The position numbers and the translations under genes were made by a program. From an uncultured Lachnospiraceae bacterium (GTDB lineage: Bacteria > Bacillota > Clostridia > Lachnospirales > Lachnospiraceae), in the NCBI GenBank assembly GCA_902761225.1, contig CACWJQ010000025.1, positions 1 to 39,571 of the forward strand: 39,571 bases of DNA. The letters run 5' to 3'. Below the pieces are notes generated by a model, which was not told where the DNA came from, searched no databases, and saw nothing but the letters and a program-made list of their open reading frames with translations. Each line of letters begins with the position of its first letter. Within the stretch, counting starts at the first letter, position 1. Below are positions 26,876 through 34,942 of the stretch, piece after piece.

Positions 26876-27313
26876 TTGAAGATTGATATACGGAAAATAG
26901 AATCCGGAGAAGATGAGATCATCATAAGATACCGGGAAGAAACGGAGCAGATCAGAGCTGTGCTGGATGTGCTGCGATGTGAGGGTGAGAAGCTCTACGG
27001 TAAAAAAGACGGAGATACCGTATCCGTGATCCCGGGAGATATCCTGTACATAGAGTCTGTTGATGACAGGATCTTCGCGTATACCGCGGGCGACGTGATA
27101 AGACTTGAGGGTTCTCTTGCAGGAATCATACAGAAGCTGAACGATGACAGATTCTTCAGATGCAGCAAGTCAATGATCATCAATATTGATAAGGTTGAAA
27201 GGCTCAGAAGCCTCTCATCGAACCGCATCGATGCCACAATGGAAGGCGGAGAACACATTCTGATATCAAGGACATATGCTTCGGAATTCCGAAGGATCCT
27301 TAAGGGAGTATGA
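26876..27313 (+). CDS. Stand-alone LytTR DNA-binding regulator
   Basis: The protein is about 145 residues, with a LytTR DNA-binding domain in the C-terminal two thirds (GDILYIESVDDRIFAYT; FFRCSKSMIINIDKVERL) and no receiver domain. A GTG at 26858 is in frame, but the TTG at 26876 has GGAG 9 bp upstream and gives the N-terminus usual for this family (MKIDIRKIE). It overlaps the next gene, a DUF3021 membrane protein, by 4 bp. LytTR plus small membrane protein pairs are known from streptococci (HdrRM, BrsRM), where the membrane protein restrains the regulator. The ABC transporter just downstream is a plausible target. Confidence 0.88.
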   Translation: MKIDIRKIESGEDEIIIRYREETEQIRAVLDVLRCEGEKLYGKKDGDTVSVIPGDILYIESVDDRIFAYTAGDVIRLEGSLAGIIQKLNDDRFFRCSKSMIINIDKVERLRSLSSNRIDATMEGGEHILISRTYASEFRRILKGV

Positions 27314-27792
27314 GACAGATGGATAAGAAGAAAATATCAATTTGGGAAAGATATCTCACAAAAGAGATCGGGATAGAGTTCAAGGCATGTCTGTACTTTT
27401 TCGCCATCCTGTTTTTCTATTGTATGTACAGACTTTGCACCGGACGGACCGAAGCAGGGATACTGCATATGGGAGAGATGATACTTGCATGTTATCTCAT
27501 AGGATATCTGCAGGTATATGTTCTGTGGAACTTTGACGAGGCAGACAGTATAGGAGCAAAGGAAGTGACAGGCGTGTCGGTATGCACACTCATTTATTCG
27601 GGACTTTCCTATCTCCTTGCCTGGTTCGACAGGAATATCTTCGTAACGCTGGGACTTGCGGCATATCTTATTGTGACCTATGCCTGCATCATACTGATAT
27701 ATAAGACCAAGCGCCGGATCGATGATAAAAAGCTTAATGAGGAGCTTGCCTTATTCAAGACGGAACACAAAAAAGTGCATGATAAAGGCTGA
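27310..27792 (+). CDS. DUF3021 membrane protein, partner of the LytTR regulator
   Basis: The 160-residue protein has four membrane helices (about 25-42, 52-74, 85-105 and 110-130) and a charged C-terminal tail inside the cell. The segment GYLQVYVLWNFDEAD is typical of DUF3021 proteins, which almost always lie beside a LytTR regulator. The gene overlaps the regulator by 4 bp (ATGA), so the two are made together. By analogy with known pairs it probably holds the regulator inactive at the membrane until a signal arrives; the signal is unknown. Confidence 0.87.
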   Translation: MRQMDKKKISIWERYLTKEIGIEFKACLYFFAILFFYCMYRLCTGRTEAGILHMGEMILACYLIGYLQVYVLWNFDEADSIGAKEVTGVSVCTLIYSGLSYLLAWFDRNIFVTLGLAAYLIVTYACIILIYKTKRRIDDKKLNEELALFKTEHKKVHDKG

Positions 27793-27804
27793 TAAGTGCA
27801 ACTT

Positions 27805-27834
27805 GCGGGAACAGACATTGTTCCCGCTTTTTTT
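27805..27834 (+). terminator. Intrinsic terminator after the LytTR/DUF3021 pair
   Basis: A perfect 8-bp stem (27805-27812 with 27820-27827, GCGGGAAC/GTTCCCGC) with a 7-nt loop is followed by seven T residues. Confidence 0.92.
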
Positions 27835-27846
27835 GTGCTTTATCAT
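27818..27846 (+). promoter_or_regulatory. Putative promoter of the ABC-2 transporter, overlapping the terminator
   Basis: TTGTTC (27818-27823) and TATCAT (27841-27846) are 17 bp apart. The -35 lies in the loop and second arm of the terminator before it. Transcription would begin near 27853, leaving a leader of about 60 bp before the ATG at 27914. Confidence 0.5.
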
Positions 27847-27913
27847 ATGAGCAGAGACAGGAAATCAGAATGACGGGGCAGAGAAATAATAGAGGTGTAA
27901 AGAAAGAGGTCAT

Positions 27914-28753
27914 ATGGATAATGTGATAAGAATACAAAATCTTACAAAGCACTATGGAAAGAAACGCGGCGTTGAGGATGTATCCTTCGATGTTAATAAA
28001 GGTGAGATATTCGGATTCATAGGTCCTAACGGTGCCGGCAAGTCCACCACCATAAGATCCATGCTCGGGTTTATCAGGTTTGAATCCGGGTCCATAAAGA
28101 TACTTGGGATGAATGCGGTGAGCGAGCACGAGAAGATACTGAAGAGTGTGGGATATATGCCTTCGGAAGCGCTGTTTTATCCTGCGATGAAGGTGTCCGA
28201 TGTGATAAAGTATGCGGCGGATGTCAGAGGAATGGATTGCAGTGACGAGGCTGCTAAGCTGTGCGAAAGGCTCCAGGTCGATACATCCAGGAAGATCAGG
28301 GAGCTGTCCCTCGGTAACCGCAAGAAGGTTTCCATCGTGTGCGCAATGCAGCATAAGCCGGAGCTCTTTATATTCGATGAGCCCACGGGCGGTCTCGATC
28401 CCCTGGTTCAGAATACTTTTTTCGAACTGATAAAAGAATATGTAAATGAAGGTGCAACATGTCTTCTGTCCACCCATATCCTCCCTGAAGTCAGAAAGCA
28501 CTGCGACAGGGCTGCGATCATGAGGGAAGGGCGTCTCATCAAAACAGATACCGTTGAAAACCTGATACACTCTGCCGCAAAGTATATAAAGCTTACTGCA
28601 GACGGAAAGACTGAGGAGTACATGTTCAGCGGAGATATCAACGATCTGATCAGGGAACTGTCGGGAAAGCATATCGAGAATATCAGTATAGAGGATCCTT
28701 CTCTTGAGGATATGTTCATGCACTTCTACGAGGGCGGAAAGGAGAGAGTATGA
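27914..28753 (+). CDS. ABC-2 type transporter ATP-binding protein
   Basis: The 279-residue ATPase has Walker A GPNGAGKST (about 39-47), Walker B LFIFDEPTGGLDPL and the switch His in STHILPEV. The signature is the variant LSLGNRKKVSI instead of LSGGQ, as in many BcrA-like exporter ATPases. The last 70 residues form the usual C-terminal extension of this class. AAAGAGGT precedes the ATG. It overlaps its permease gene by 4 bp. Control by the LytTR protein encoded just upstream is likely from context. The substrate is unknown. Confidence 0.92.
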   Translation: MDNVIRIQNLTKHYGKKRGVEDVSFDVNKGEIFGFIGPNGAGKSTTIRSMLGFIRFESGSIKILGMNAVSEHEKILKSVGYMPSEALFYPAMKVSDVIKYAADVRGMDCSDEAAKLCERLQVDTSRKIRELSLGNRKKVSIVCAMQHKPELFIFDEPTGGLDPLVQNTFFELIKEYVNEGATCLLSTHILPEVRKHCDRAAIMREGRLIKTDTVENLIHSAAKYIKLTADGKTEEYMFSGDINDLIRELSGKHIENISIEDPSLEDMFMHFYEGGKERV

Positions 28754-29541
28754 CAGCTATAATAAAACAGGAGCTTAAGCTTAATCTTAAAAGCATGCTC
28801 ATATGGGCTCTTACTGTCGGAGGTCTTGGCTTCATATGTATCCTTATGTACACAAGCATGGAGGGAGAGGTTATGGAAATGGCCGATTCCTTTTCACAGA
28901 TGGGAGCGTTTTCCGATGCATTCGGAATGAGCACCCTCAGCATTGCCACCATAGCGGGATTCTTTGCGACGGAAGTCGGTACCGTACACGGACTGGGAAG
29001 TGCCATGTTTGCGGCATTCTTCGCTTCTTCCATGCTTTCCAAGGAAGAGGACGGACATACCGGTGAATTTCTCTTTTCACTTCCCGTATCAAGAGGCAAG
29101 GTCATCGCAGCCAAGGGTATGGCAATCCTTACACATCTGGTCCTCTTTACTCTTATCTGCGGTATCTTCTATGTCATGGGATTTGCCGCACTTGGTGAAG
29201 AAGTTCCCGGCGAAGAAATGGCAAGGTTTCTATCCTGCATGCTTCTTATGAATGTTGAGATAGCAGCCCTGTCATATCTGGTCTCAGCCACCTCTTCCAA
29301 AACCCGTATGGGACTTGCACTCGGTATATCCCTCATCATCTATACCTATGACATTCTTGGAAGAGTCGTCCCTTCAATGAAGGATTACCTCTTTATCGGT
29401 CCCTTTTCATATGCAAATGCTTCGGAGATCTTCGCTCATATTGATGCTCCGGATCACAGCTTCGTAACCTCGGTGCTGGTCACGGTACTGGCCACCATCT
29501 GTACCTTTGCAGCCTATACACGCAAGGATCTTGCAAGCTGA
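28750..29541 (+). CDS. ABC-2 type transporter permease
   Basis: The 263-residue protein has six membrane helices (about 17-38, 57-80, 92-110, 120-145, 165-190 and 235-260) and no large outer domain. It is the single-permease type that works as a homodimer with the ATPase encoded upstream (4-bp overlap, ATGA). The ISTTIAGFF-like region before helix three and the segment FLFSLPVSRGKVIAAK are typical of ABC2_membrane permeases. A strong terminator follows 87 bp after the stop. Confidence 0.9.
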   Translation: MTAIIKQELKLNLKSMLIWALTVGGLGFICILMYTSMEGEVMEMADSFSQMGAFSDAFGMSTLSIATIAGFFATEVGTVHGLGSAMFAAFFASSMLSKEEDGHTGEFLFSLPVSRGKVIAAKGMAILTHLVLFTLICGIFYVMGFAALGEEVPGEEMARFLSCMLLMNVEIAALSYLVSATSSKTRMGLALGISLIIYTYDILGRVVPSMKDYLFIGPFSYANASEIFAHIDAPDHSFVTSVLVTVLATICTFAAYTRKDLAS

Positions 29542-29612
29542 TACGCATCACGGGTATCTTCACCATTTTACTGAAGGATTCATGAGATCACGAACCGTGC
29601 ATGCTCCGGTAA

Positions 29613-30689
29613 ATGCTTAAAACAATAAGTCATCACATCCCCGGGAACAGGGGTGTGGTGACGTTTTTTGTTAAATGGAATGAGGAGCACAGGAATGATA
29701 TAATCAAAGGGTACGGGGTTACAGAGAGAGTGGGCATCGATGATGCAGTTAAGATACTTCGCAGGGCGTATGACGGAGGTATGAGATTTTTCGATACCGC
29801 AAGAGCGTACAGTGACAGTGAGATCAAGCTCGGTGCTGCCTTCGGAGATGGATATGTTAAGCGTGATGAGATAGTCATAGCCACCAAGACCACGGCTAAG
29901 AAGCCCGAGGACTTTTGGAAGGATCTTGAGACTTCCCTTACGAATCTTAAGACGGATCATATAGACATATATCAGTTCCATATGATGAACGAGTGCTGGA
30001 AGAGCGGTGACGGAACCGGGATGTATGAATGCATGCTTGAAGCCAAGAAGCAGGGTAAGATCCGGCATATAAGCGGAACGGCACACAAGATCGGAGTTGC
30101 AAGGGAAATAGTCGAATCGGGTCTGTATGACACGCTTCAGTACCCCTTCAGTTATCTTGCGGATGACAAGGAGATTGAACTGTTAAAGCTCTGTAATTCC
30201 AGGGATGTTGGTTTTATATGTATGAAGGGACTGGCAGGAGGCCTGATCACCGATTCCCGCGCTGCCATGGCGTTCATATCACAGTTTGACGGTGCTGTTC
30301 CCATATGGGGAATACAAAGGGAGAGCGAGCTTGAAGAGTGGCTTTCCTACATGGATGACACACCGGAATACAGCGGCGATATCAGGGAATTTATTGAGAA
30401 TGAGAAGAGATCCTTATCGGGGGATTTCTGCAGGGGCTGCGGATACTGTATGCCATGTACCGTGGGGATACAGATCAATCAGTGCAACAGGATGAGCCTG
30501 ATGTTGAGGAGGGCTCCCAGCGCCGGATGGCTCAGCGAATACTGGCAGGGTGAGATGGAGAAGGTGGAGCAGTGTATAGAGTGCGGTGCCTGTCTTCCAC
30601 GCTGCCCTTACGGCCTCAATATTCCTGAACTCCTTAAGAAAAACCTGGAGGATTATCATAAGGTTTTGGCAGGAGAAGCTTCTGTCTGA
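29613..30689 (+). CDS. Aldo/keto reductase with C-terminal ferredoxin domain, abnormal 5' end
   Basis: The frame from the ATG at 29613 gives 358 residues, but only the part from about 29715 resembles the family. The AKR barrel has the catalytic residues Asp and Tyr in FFDTARAY, Lys in IATKT and His in IYQFHM. The C-terminus has two iron-sulfur motifs (CRGCGYCMPC and CIECGACLPRCPYG). Relatives begin with a beta-hairpin of about 20-25 residues (form LGKTGI...GFG) that is absent here. The ATG at 29613 has no ribosome site, and codons 6-19 lie in the terminator of the preceding gene. A TGATATAAT at 29696 would put the transcript start after them. GTG 29730 is another possible start, also without a clear ribosome site. 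The gene may have lost its 5' end or use an unusual start. Confidence 0.75.
   Translation: MLKTISHHIPGNRGVVTFFVKWNEEHRNDIIKGYGVTERVGIDDAVKILRRAYDGGMRFFDTARAYSDSEIKLGAAFGDGYVKRDEIVIATKTTAKKPEDFWKDLETSLTNLKTDHIDIYQFHMMNECWKSGDGTGMYECMLEAKKQGKIRHISGTAHKIGVAREIVESGLYDTLQYPFSYLADDKEIELLKLCNSRDVGFICMKGLAGGLITDSRAAMAFISQFDGAVPIWGIQRESELEEWLSYMDDTPEYSGDIREFIENEKRSLSGDFCRGCGYCMPCTVGIQINQCNRMSLMLRRAPSAGWLSEYWQGEMEKVEQCIECGACLPRCPYGLNIPELLKKNLEDYHKVLAGEASV
29629..29669 (+). terminator. Intrinsic terminator of the ABC-2 permease gene
   Basis: GTCATCACATCCC (from 29629) pairs with GGGGTGTGGTGAC (29650-29662), counting G-T pairs, and TTTTTT follows at 29664-29669. It lies inside the open frame of the reductase gene and argues against translation starting at 29613. 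Confidence 0.8.
29696..29704 (+). promoter_or_regulatory. Extended -10 before the reductase coding region
   Basis: TGA-TATAAT is an exact extended -10, identical to those at 3767 and 30687. No convincing -35 is seen. Transcription would begin near 29711. Confidence 0.5.
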
Positions 30690-30695
30690 TATAAT
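30666..30695 (+). promoter_or_regulatory. Promoter of the alpha-glucuronidase gene
   Basis: TTGGCA (30666-30671), an 18-bp spacer and TATAAT (30690-30695) form a strong promoter. The extended TGA element at 30687-30689 is the stop codon of the reductase gene. Transcription would begin near 30702, 32 bp before the ATG. Confidence 0.75.
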
Positions 30696-30733
30696 ACCAA
30701 CACGTAAATCTATTTTTCAGCGAGGGAAATAAA

Positions 30734-32734
30734 ATGAAAAATTATGCAGATCTGTGGACCGGATACAAAGCAAGAAAGAGCGCAGGAGATATAGCCGTTC
30801 TGAAAAAGTTCTATCTGTCAGGCGGGGCTGAATCCGATAAGATTGTGATAAATGCGGTAAAGGAGCTTAAAGACGGACTGAAGGCCATGCTGGGTATAGA
30901 CCCTGAGGTGGTATACGGTCAGGCTGCCGGATGCGCACCGGTGGCTAATGGTAAGGATATTCAGGACAGAGAAGAGTATACCGTATCACTTTGTGATGAC
31001 GGTGTCAGGATAGATGCAAAGAGCGGTTCCGGAATCCTGTACGGAGTCTTTGATGTGCTTCGCACGGTTTCCTGTGAGAAGGATGTTAAGGCTGTATATG
31101 CCTCCGGCAAAAAGGTTCGTCCTTCCAATCCCTTAAGAATGCTCAATCACTGGGACAATATGGACGGAAGCATCGAGAGAGGGTATTCCGGAGAGTCCTT
31201 CTTCTATGTTGATAATGAGATAGTGATCGATGATCGTACCAGGGATTATGCCAGACTTATCGCTTCTGTAGGCATCAATGCAGTCGTCATCAACAATGTA
31301 AATGTTAAGCAGGCTGCATCCTATATGATAACTGACAGATATTTCGACAAGCTGGCTGAGCTTGGTGAGATTTTTGCCGGATACGGCATCAGACTGTTCC
31401 TGAGCCTTAACTATGCTTCTACCATCGAGATCGGCGGACTCGACAGCGCGGATCCTCTCGATGAGAATGTCATAGCATGGTGGAAGACCAAGATGGCAGA
31501 GGTATTTGACAGGATACCGACTCTTGGGGGATTCCTTGTAAAGGCAGATTCGGAGGGCCGTCCCGGTCCCTTTACCTACGGCAGAACACAGGCAGACGGT
31601 GCCAACATGCTCGCGGATATCGCCAAGGAATACGGCGCTATAATTATCTGGAGATGCTTCGTCTACAACTGCCGTCAGGACTGGAGAGACAGAAAGACTG
31701 ACAGGGCAAGAGCAGGATATGACAACTTCATGCCCATGGACGGAGATTATCACGATAATGTCATCCTTCAGATCAAGAACGGACCTATGGACTTCCAGAT
31801 AAGAGAGCCCATCTCTCCCCTTCTCGGCGGACTTAAGAAGACCAACCAGATGCTTGAGGTTCAGATCGCACAGGAATACACCGGACATCAGATCGATGTA
31901 TGTTATCTTATCCCCGAGTTCAAGGAGATACTCGGATTCAGGACCTATTGCGGCGGTGATAAGGATACCGTTGCCGACATCATCAGCGGAGATACCTTCG
32001 GAAGCAGATATTCCGGGATCGCTGCTGTTACCAATACCGGAAATGATTTTAACTGGACCGGTAACTATCTGGCCGGAGCCAATCTGTTCGGATTCGGAAG
32101 ACTTGCATTTGATACAGAGCTTTCATCCGAAGAGATCGCAGAGGAATTCGTAAGGATGACCATCTCCACGGATGATGCCGTGGTTAAGGAGATCCTTGAT
32201 ATCCTTCTTCCTTCCAGGGAGATCTATGAGAGATATACAAGCCCTCTGGGGATCGGCTGGATGGTAACTCCCGCAACACACTACGGATGCTCTGTGGACG
32301 GATATGAGTATGACAGATGGGGAACATATCACAGGGCAGACCATCTCGGCATAGGAGTTGACAGGACAGACAAGGGAACGGGATATGCTCTTCTGTATAA
32401 TGAGCCCAATGCATCAACATATAACGATCCCGAAAAATGCCCCGATGAGCTGGTACTGTTTTTCCATCATCTTCCATATACACATAAGCTTCACAGCGGC
32501 AAGACCGTTATCCAGCATATCTACGACACACATTTTGAAGGATACGCAGAGGCACAGCAGCTTGCTGAGAAGTGGAATGCGCTCAAGGGAAAGGTTGACG
32601 AAGATATATTCGAAAATGTCAGCGAGAGGTTCACACGCCAGCTTTCCAATGCAAGAGAATGGTGCGATCAGGTGAATTCCTATTTCTTCCGTAAGAGCGG
32701 AATTCCCGATGAGAAGGGACGACAGATCTGGTGA
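30734..32734 (+). CDS. aguA: Alpha-glucuronidase, glycoside hydrolase family 67
   Basis: The 666-residue enzyme removes 4-O-methylglucuronic acid from the ends of short xylan fragments. It has the N-terminal alpha/beta domain, a barrel and a helical C-terminal domain of GH67, at the family's usual length. Conserved blocks include RMLNHWDNMDGSIERGYSG (about 134-152), Glu274 in KADSEGRPGP, Asp330/Asp336 in GYDNFMPMDGDY and Glu358 in DFQIREP; the catalytic carboxylates lie in these last blocks. No signal peptide is present, so it works in the cytoplasm on imported aldouronic acids. GAGGGAA precedes the ATG. With the GH3 enzyme at the window end it points to glucuronoxylan use. Confidence 0.93.
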   Translation: MKNYADLWTGYKARKSAGDIAVLKKFYLSGGAESDKIVINAVKELKDGLKAMLGIDPEVVYGQAAGCAPVANGKDIQDREEYTVSLCDDGVRIDAKSGSGILYGVFDVLRTVSCEKDVKAVYASGKKVRPSNPLRMLNHWDNMDGSIERGYSGESFFYVDNEIVIDDRTRDYARLIASVGINAVVINNVNVKQAASYMITDRYFDKLAELGEIFAGYGIRLFLSLNYASTIEIGGLDSADPLDENVIAWWKTKMAEVFDRIPTLGGFLVKADSEGRPGPFTYGRTQADGANMLADIAKEYGAIIIWRCFVYNCRQDWRDRKTDRARAGYDNFMPMDGDYHDNVILQIKNGPMDFQIREPISPLLGGLKKTNQMLEVQIAQEYTGHQIDVCYLIPEFKEILGFRTYCGGDKDTVADIISGDTFGSRYSGIAAVTNTGNDFNWTGNYLAGANLFGFGRLAFDTELSSEEIAEEFVRMTISTDDAVVKEILDILLPSREIYERYTSPLGIGWMVTPATHYGCSVDGYEYDRWGTYHRADHLGIGVDRTDKGTGYALLYNEPNASTYNDPEKCPDELVLFFHHLPYTHKLHSGKTVIQHIYDTHFEGYAEAQQLAEKWNALKGKVDEDIFENVSERFTRQLSNAREWCDQVNSYFFRKSGIPDEKGRQIW

Positions 32735-32774
32735 TCCGTGACCGTGCGGAATACAGGATATGTGAATCGGTATC

Positions 32775-33890
32775 ATGAGTACAGAAACAGAACGTAAAAA
32801 GATAATAGTCAGAACAAGTATCATAGGGATATTTACCAATATTCTTCTTGTGATCTTCAAGATGATCGTCGGCATCGTATCCAATTCCATCGCGGTGATC
32901 CTGGATGCGGTCAACAACCTGTCGGATGCGCTTTCATCGGTGATAACCATTGTGGGAGCGCTCCTCGCAGGCAGGGCACCGGATAAGAAGCACCCCCTGG
33001 GATACGGACGTATAGAGTATCTTACATCAATGCTGGTGGCATCGCTGGTATTGTACGCAGGCATTACTTCACTGGTTGAATCCATCAGGAAGATTATCCA
33101 TCCTGAGACGCCGGATTATTCCGTGGTCTCAATAGTGATCATCGCAGTTGCGGTATTTGTTAAGGTGATCCTTGGTACCTTTGTTAAGAAGCAGGGAGAG
33201 AAGGTTAATTCCGGAGCGCTTACGGCTTCCGGTTCCGACGCTCTCTTTGATGCGATCCTTTCAACCTCCGTACTGGTGTCCGCACTTGTATTCACGATCT
33301 TCCACATCTCTCTTGAGAGCTACGTAGGTGTGGTCATCGCAGGATTCATCATCAAGGCCGGTATCGAGATGTTCATAGAGACTCTTAACGACATCCTTGG
33401 ACAGCGTGCCGACAAAGAGCTTGTTCTGAAGGTTAAGGGACTTATAAGAGAAGAGGAAGGCGTACGCGGTGCGTATGATCTGATCATCAATGATTATGGT
33501 CCGAACAAGAAGATCGCATCGGTTCATATGGAACTTCCGGATACCATGACTGTTGCTGAGGTTGATGTGCTGACAAGACGTCTTGAAGAGAAGGTCTATA
33601 AGGAAACGGCAGTCATTCTTACCGGTGTGGGAGTATACTCCTATAACACACATAATGACGATGCTGCAGCGATCAGGGATAAAGTCCAGAAGATAGTAAT
33701 GTCACATGATTTTGCATTGCAGATGCACGGCTTTTATATCGATCAGGTTAAGAAGACCATGCGTTTTGACACCGTCATCAATTTTGGTGAGACGCCCTCT
33801 AAAGCAGTGGCGATATTGACCAAAGCAGTAAATGAAGAATTTCCGGATTATACAGTGACAATATCACCCGATGTGGATGTGTCCGACTAA
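32775..33890 (+). CDS. Cation diffusion facilitator family efflux protein
   Basis: The 371-residue protein has six membrane helices (about 15-200) of the CDF family, which export divalent metals in exchange for protons. The metal-site positions are unusual: NNLSD in helix two and ASGSD in helix five replace the HxxxD pairs of zinc carriers, so the metal cannot be assigned. The cytoplasmic part (about 205-371) is long and looks like two ZT_dimer-like alpha/beta units (about 210-290 and 300-367). The ATG has only a weak ribosome site. The gene ends at a bidirectional terminator facing a minus-strand gene. Confidence 0.9.
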   Translation: MSTETERKKIIVRTSIIGIFTNILLVIFKMIVGIVSNSIAVILDAVNNLSDALSSVITIVGALLAGRAPDKKHPLGYGRIEYLTSMLVASLVLYAGITSLVESIRKIIHPETPDYSVVSIVIIAVAVFVKVILGTFVKKQGEKVNSGALTASGSDALFDAILSTSVLVSALVFTIFHISLESYVGVVIAGFIIKAGIEMFIETLNDILGQRADKELVLKVKGLIREEEGVRGAYDLIINDYGPNKKIASVHMELPDTMTVAEVDVLTRRLEEKVYKETAVILTGVGVYSYNTHNDDAAAIRDKVQKIVMSHDFALQMHGFYIDQVKKTMRFDTVINFGETPSKAVAILTKAVNEEFPDYTVTISPDVDVSD

Positions 33891-33893
33891 AGA

Positions 33894-33927
33894 AAAACCG
33901 TGATGCCGAAGCGTCACGGTTTTATTT
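33894..33927. terminator. Bidirectional terminator between convergent genes
   Basis: A perfect 10-bp stem AAAACCGTGA/TCACGGTTTT (33894-33903 with 33914-33923) is flanked by A residues on the left and T residues on the right. It can stop transcription from both the cation-efflux gene and the facing membrane protein gene. Confidence 0.88.
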
Positions 33928-33954
33928 TGCCTGTACAGTTGTATAGAGGCTGTT

Positions 33955-34722
33955 TTATTTTCTGAGGAAGCGGATCCTTTCCGCAGTGAATTCCTCTATC
34001 TGTTTCCACAGACTCTTCAGCTGTTTTTTATGACTGCAGAGTTTTTCCGTACAGTTTTTGCAGGCGAGATACTCATTGGTATTTTCTGAAAAGCGCTCCG
34101 GATGTCTGTAGAAGGTGAGCTCCCAGCGGAGCATCAGTGCAACCGAGAGCACCAGAAGGCTCCAGGTATATGACTTGCGGACGAAGAAAAGCGGCGTGAA
34201 CATCATGGCGTAGTCCCAGTTGTATATCCTGCAGGTGATACAGCATCTGTTCTTAAGAAACCAGGACTGGAAGGGACAGAAGAACAGTATGCAGATCATG
34301 TCACAGACGGAGTAGAAACCGCAGAGAAGTATCATGATCCCGTCGTCCAGTATTCCCAGCATGTGAAATGCTCCAAAAACGGCATTAAAGATGATCCATA
34401 TCAGGGCAACAAGGAAAGTGGCGTGATTATCCGGAATAACGATATCCGTTTTGCCGGTTTTTATGTAATTCCTTGCAAACTGCTTCTGACATCCGGGACT
34501 TTCATATGACGAGGGAAAGAATCTGAATATCATCTCCACAACAAATACAGCCCAGGTTACAACAAGGATCGTGGGCATATCCTCAAGCTGGGTCAGGATC
34601 TCATTTCCGTGTGTGATACGGAATCTTATATAAGCTATGAGGATCAGCAGAAAGAGAACGGATCTGTATACCAGCCTTATATAATGCCATGTGCTGACTT
34701 TGGTGAATTTCCTTTTTTTCAT
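33955..34722 (-). CDS. Unknown membrane protein with two cysteine clusters
   Basis: I do not recognise a named family. The 255-residue protein has about six membrane helices (around 15-36, 50-68, 102-118, 122-150, 165-185 and 190-205). Two cysteine-rich parts stand out. One is CPFQSWFLKNRCCITCRIYNWDY in part (Cys at its start and a CCxxC, about 150-165). The other is a C-terminal CKNCxxxxCxH segment (about 226-236) followed by a basic coiled tail. These could bind metal or an iron-sulfur cluster, or form disulfides. AGGGGAT lies 5 bp before the ATG. It is the only minus-strand gene and diverges from the gene at 34943. Confidence 0.8.
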   Translation of the reverse strand: MKKRKFTKVSTWHYIRLVYRSVLFLLILIAYIRFRITHGNEILTQLEDMPTILVVTWAVFVVEMIFRFFPSSYESPGCQKQFARNYIKTGKTDIVIPDNHATFLVALIWIIFNAVFGAFHMLGILDDGIMILLCGFYSVCDMICILFFCPFQSWFLKNRCCITCRIYNWDYAMMFTPLFFVRKSYTWSLLVLSVALMLRWELTFYRHPERFSENTNEYLACKNCTEKLCSHKKQLKSLWKQIEEFTAERIRFLRK

Positions 34723-34764
34723 GATTCAATCCCCTGGTGCGCAGCGGTTGTCATATTCAAGGGT

Positions 34765-34793
34765 AATATACCACATTTTACGGATATATTCAC
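34765..34793 (-). promoter_or_regulatory. Minus-strand promoter of the Cys-rich membrane protein gene
   Basis: On the minus strand, GTGAAT (34793-34788), a 17-bp spacer and TATATT (34770-34765) with a TGG extension form a moderate promoter. The start would be near 34758, 36 bp before the ATG. Confidence 0.5.
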
Positions 34794-34862
34794 TGAAGGC
34801 TGATGGTTATGACGGTATTCATACGGAAAGCTGTCAGTGTGGATGAACGGAGAAAGATACGC

Positions 34863-34868
34863 TATAAT
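34863..34868 (+). promoter_or_regulatory. Putative -10 for the Rossmann/RyR-like membrane protein gene
   Basis: An exact TATAAT lies 75 bp before the ATG with a poor -35. The leader contains GAAGC/GCTTC inverted arms around 34885-34910. It shares the 220-bp divergent region with the minus-strand promoter. Confidence 0.4.
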
Positions 34869-34942
34869 TGAGTGGCAGTAAACGAAGCTGCAGCCTATAG
34901 GCTTCAGACTTCATGATATAAAGTGAAAGGTGACCGGAGATT

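Noticed and set aside
27755-28723. 322-codon minus-strand frame opposite the LytTR-linked ABC ATPase
   Set aside because: The plus strand holds Walker A, Walker B and a ribosome site. The reverse frame also runs across an intrinsic terminator and resembles no known protein.
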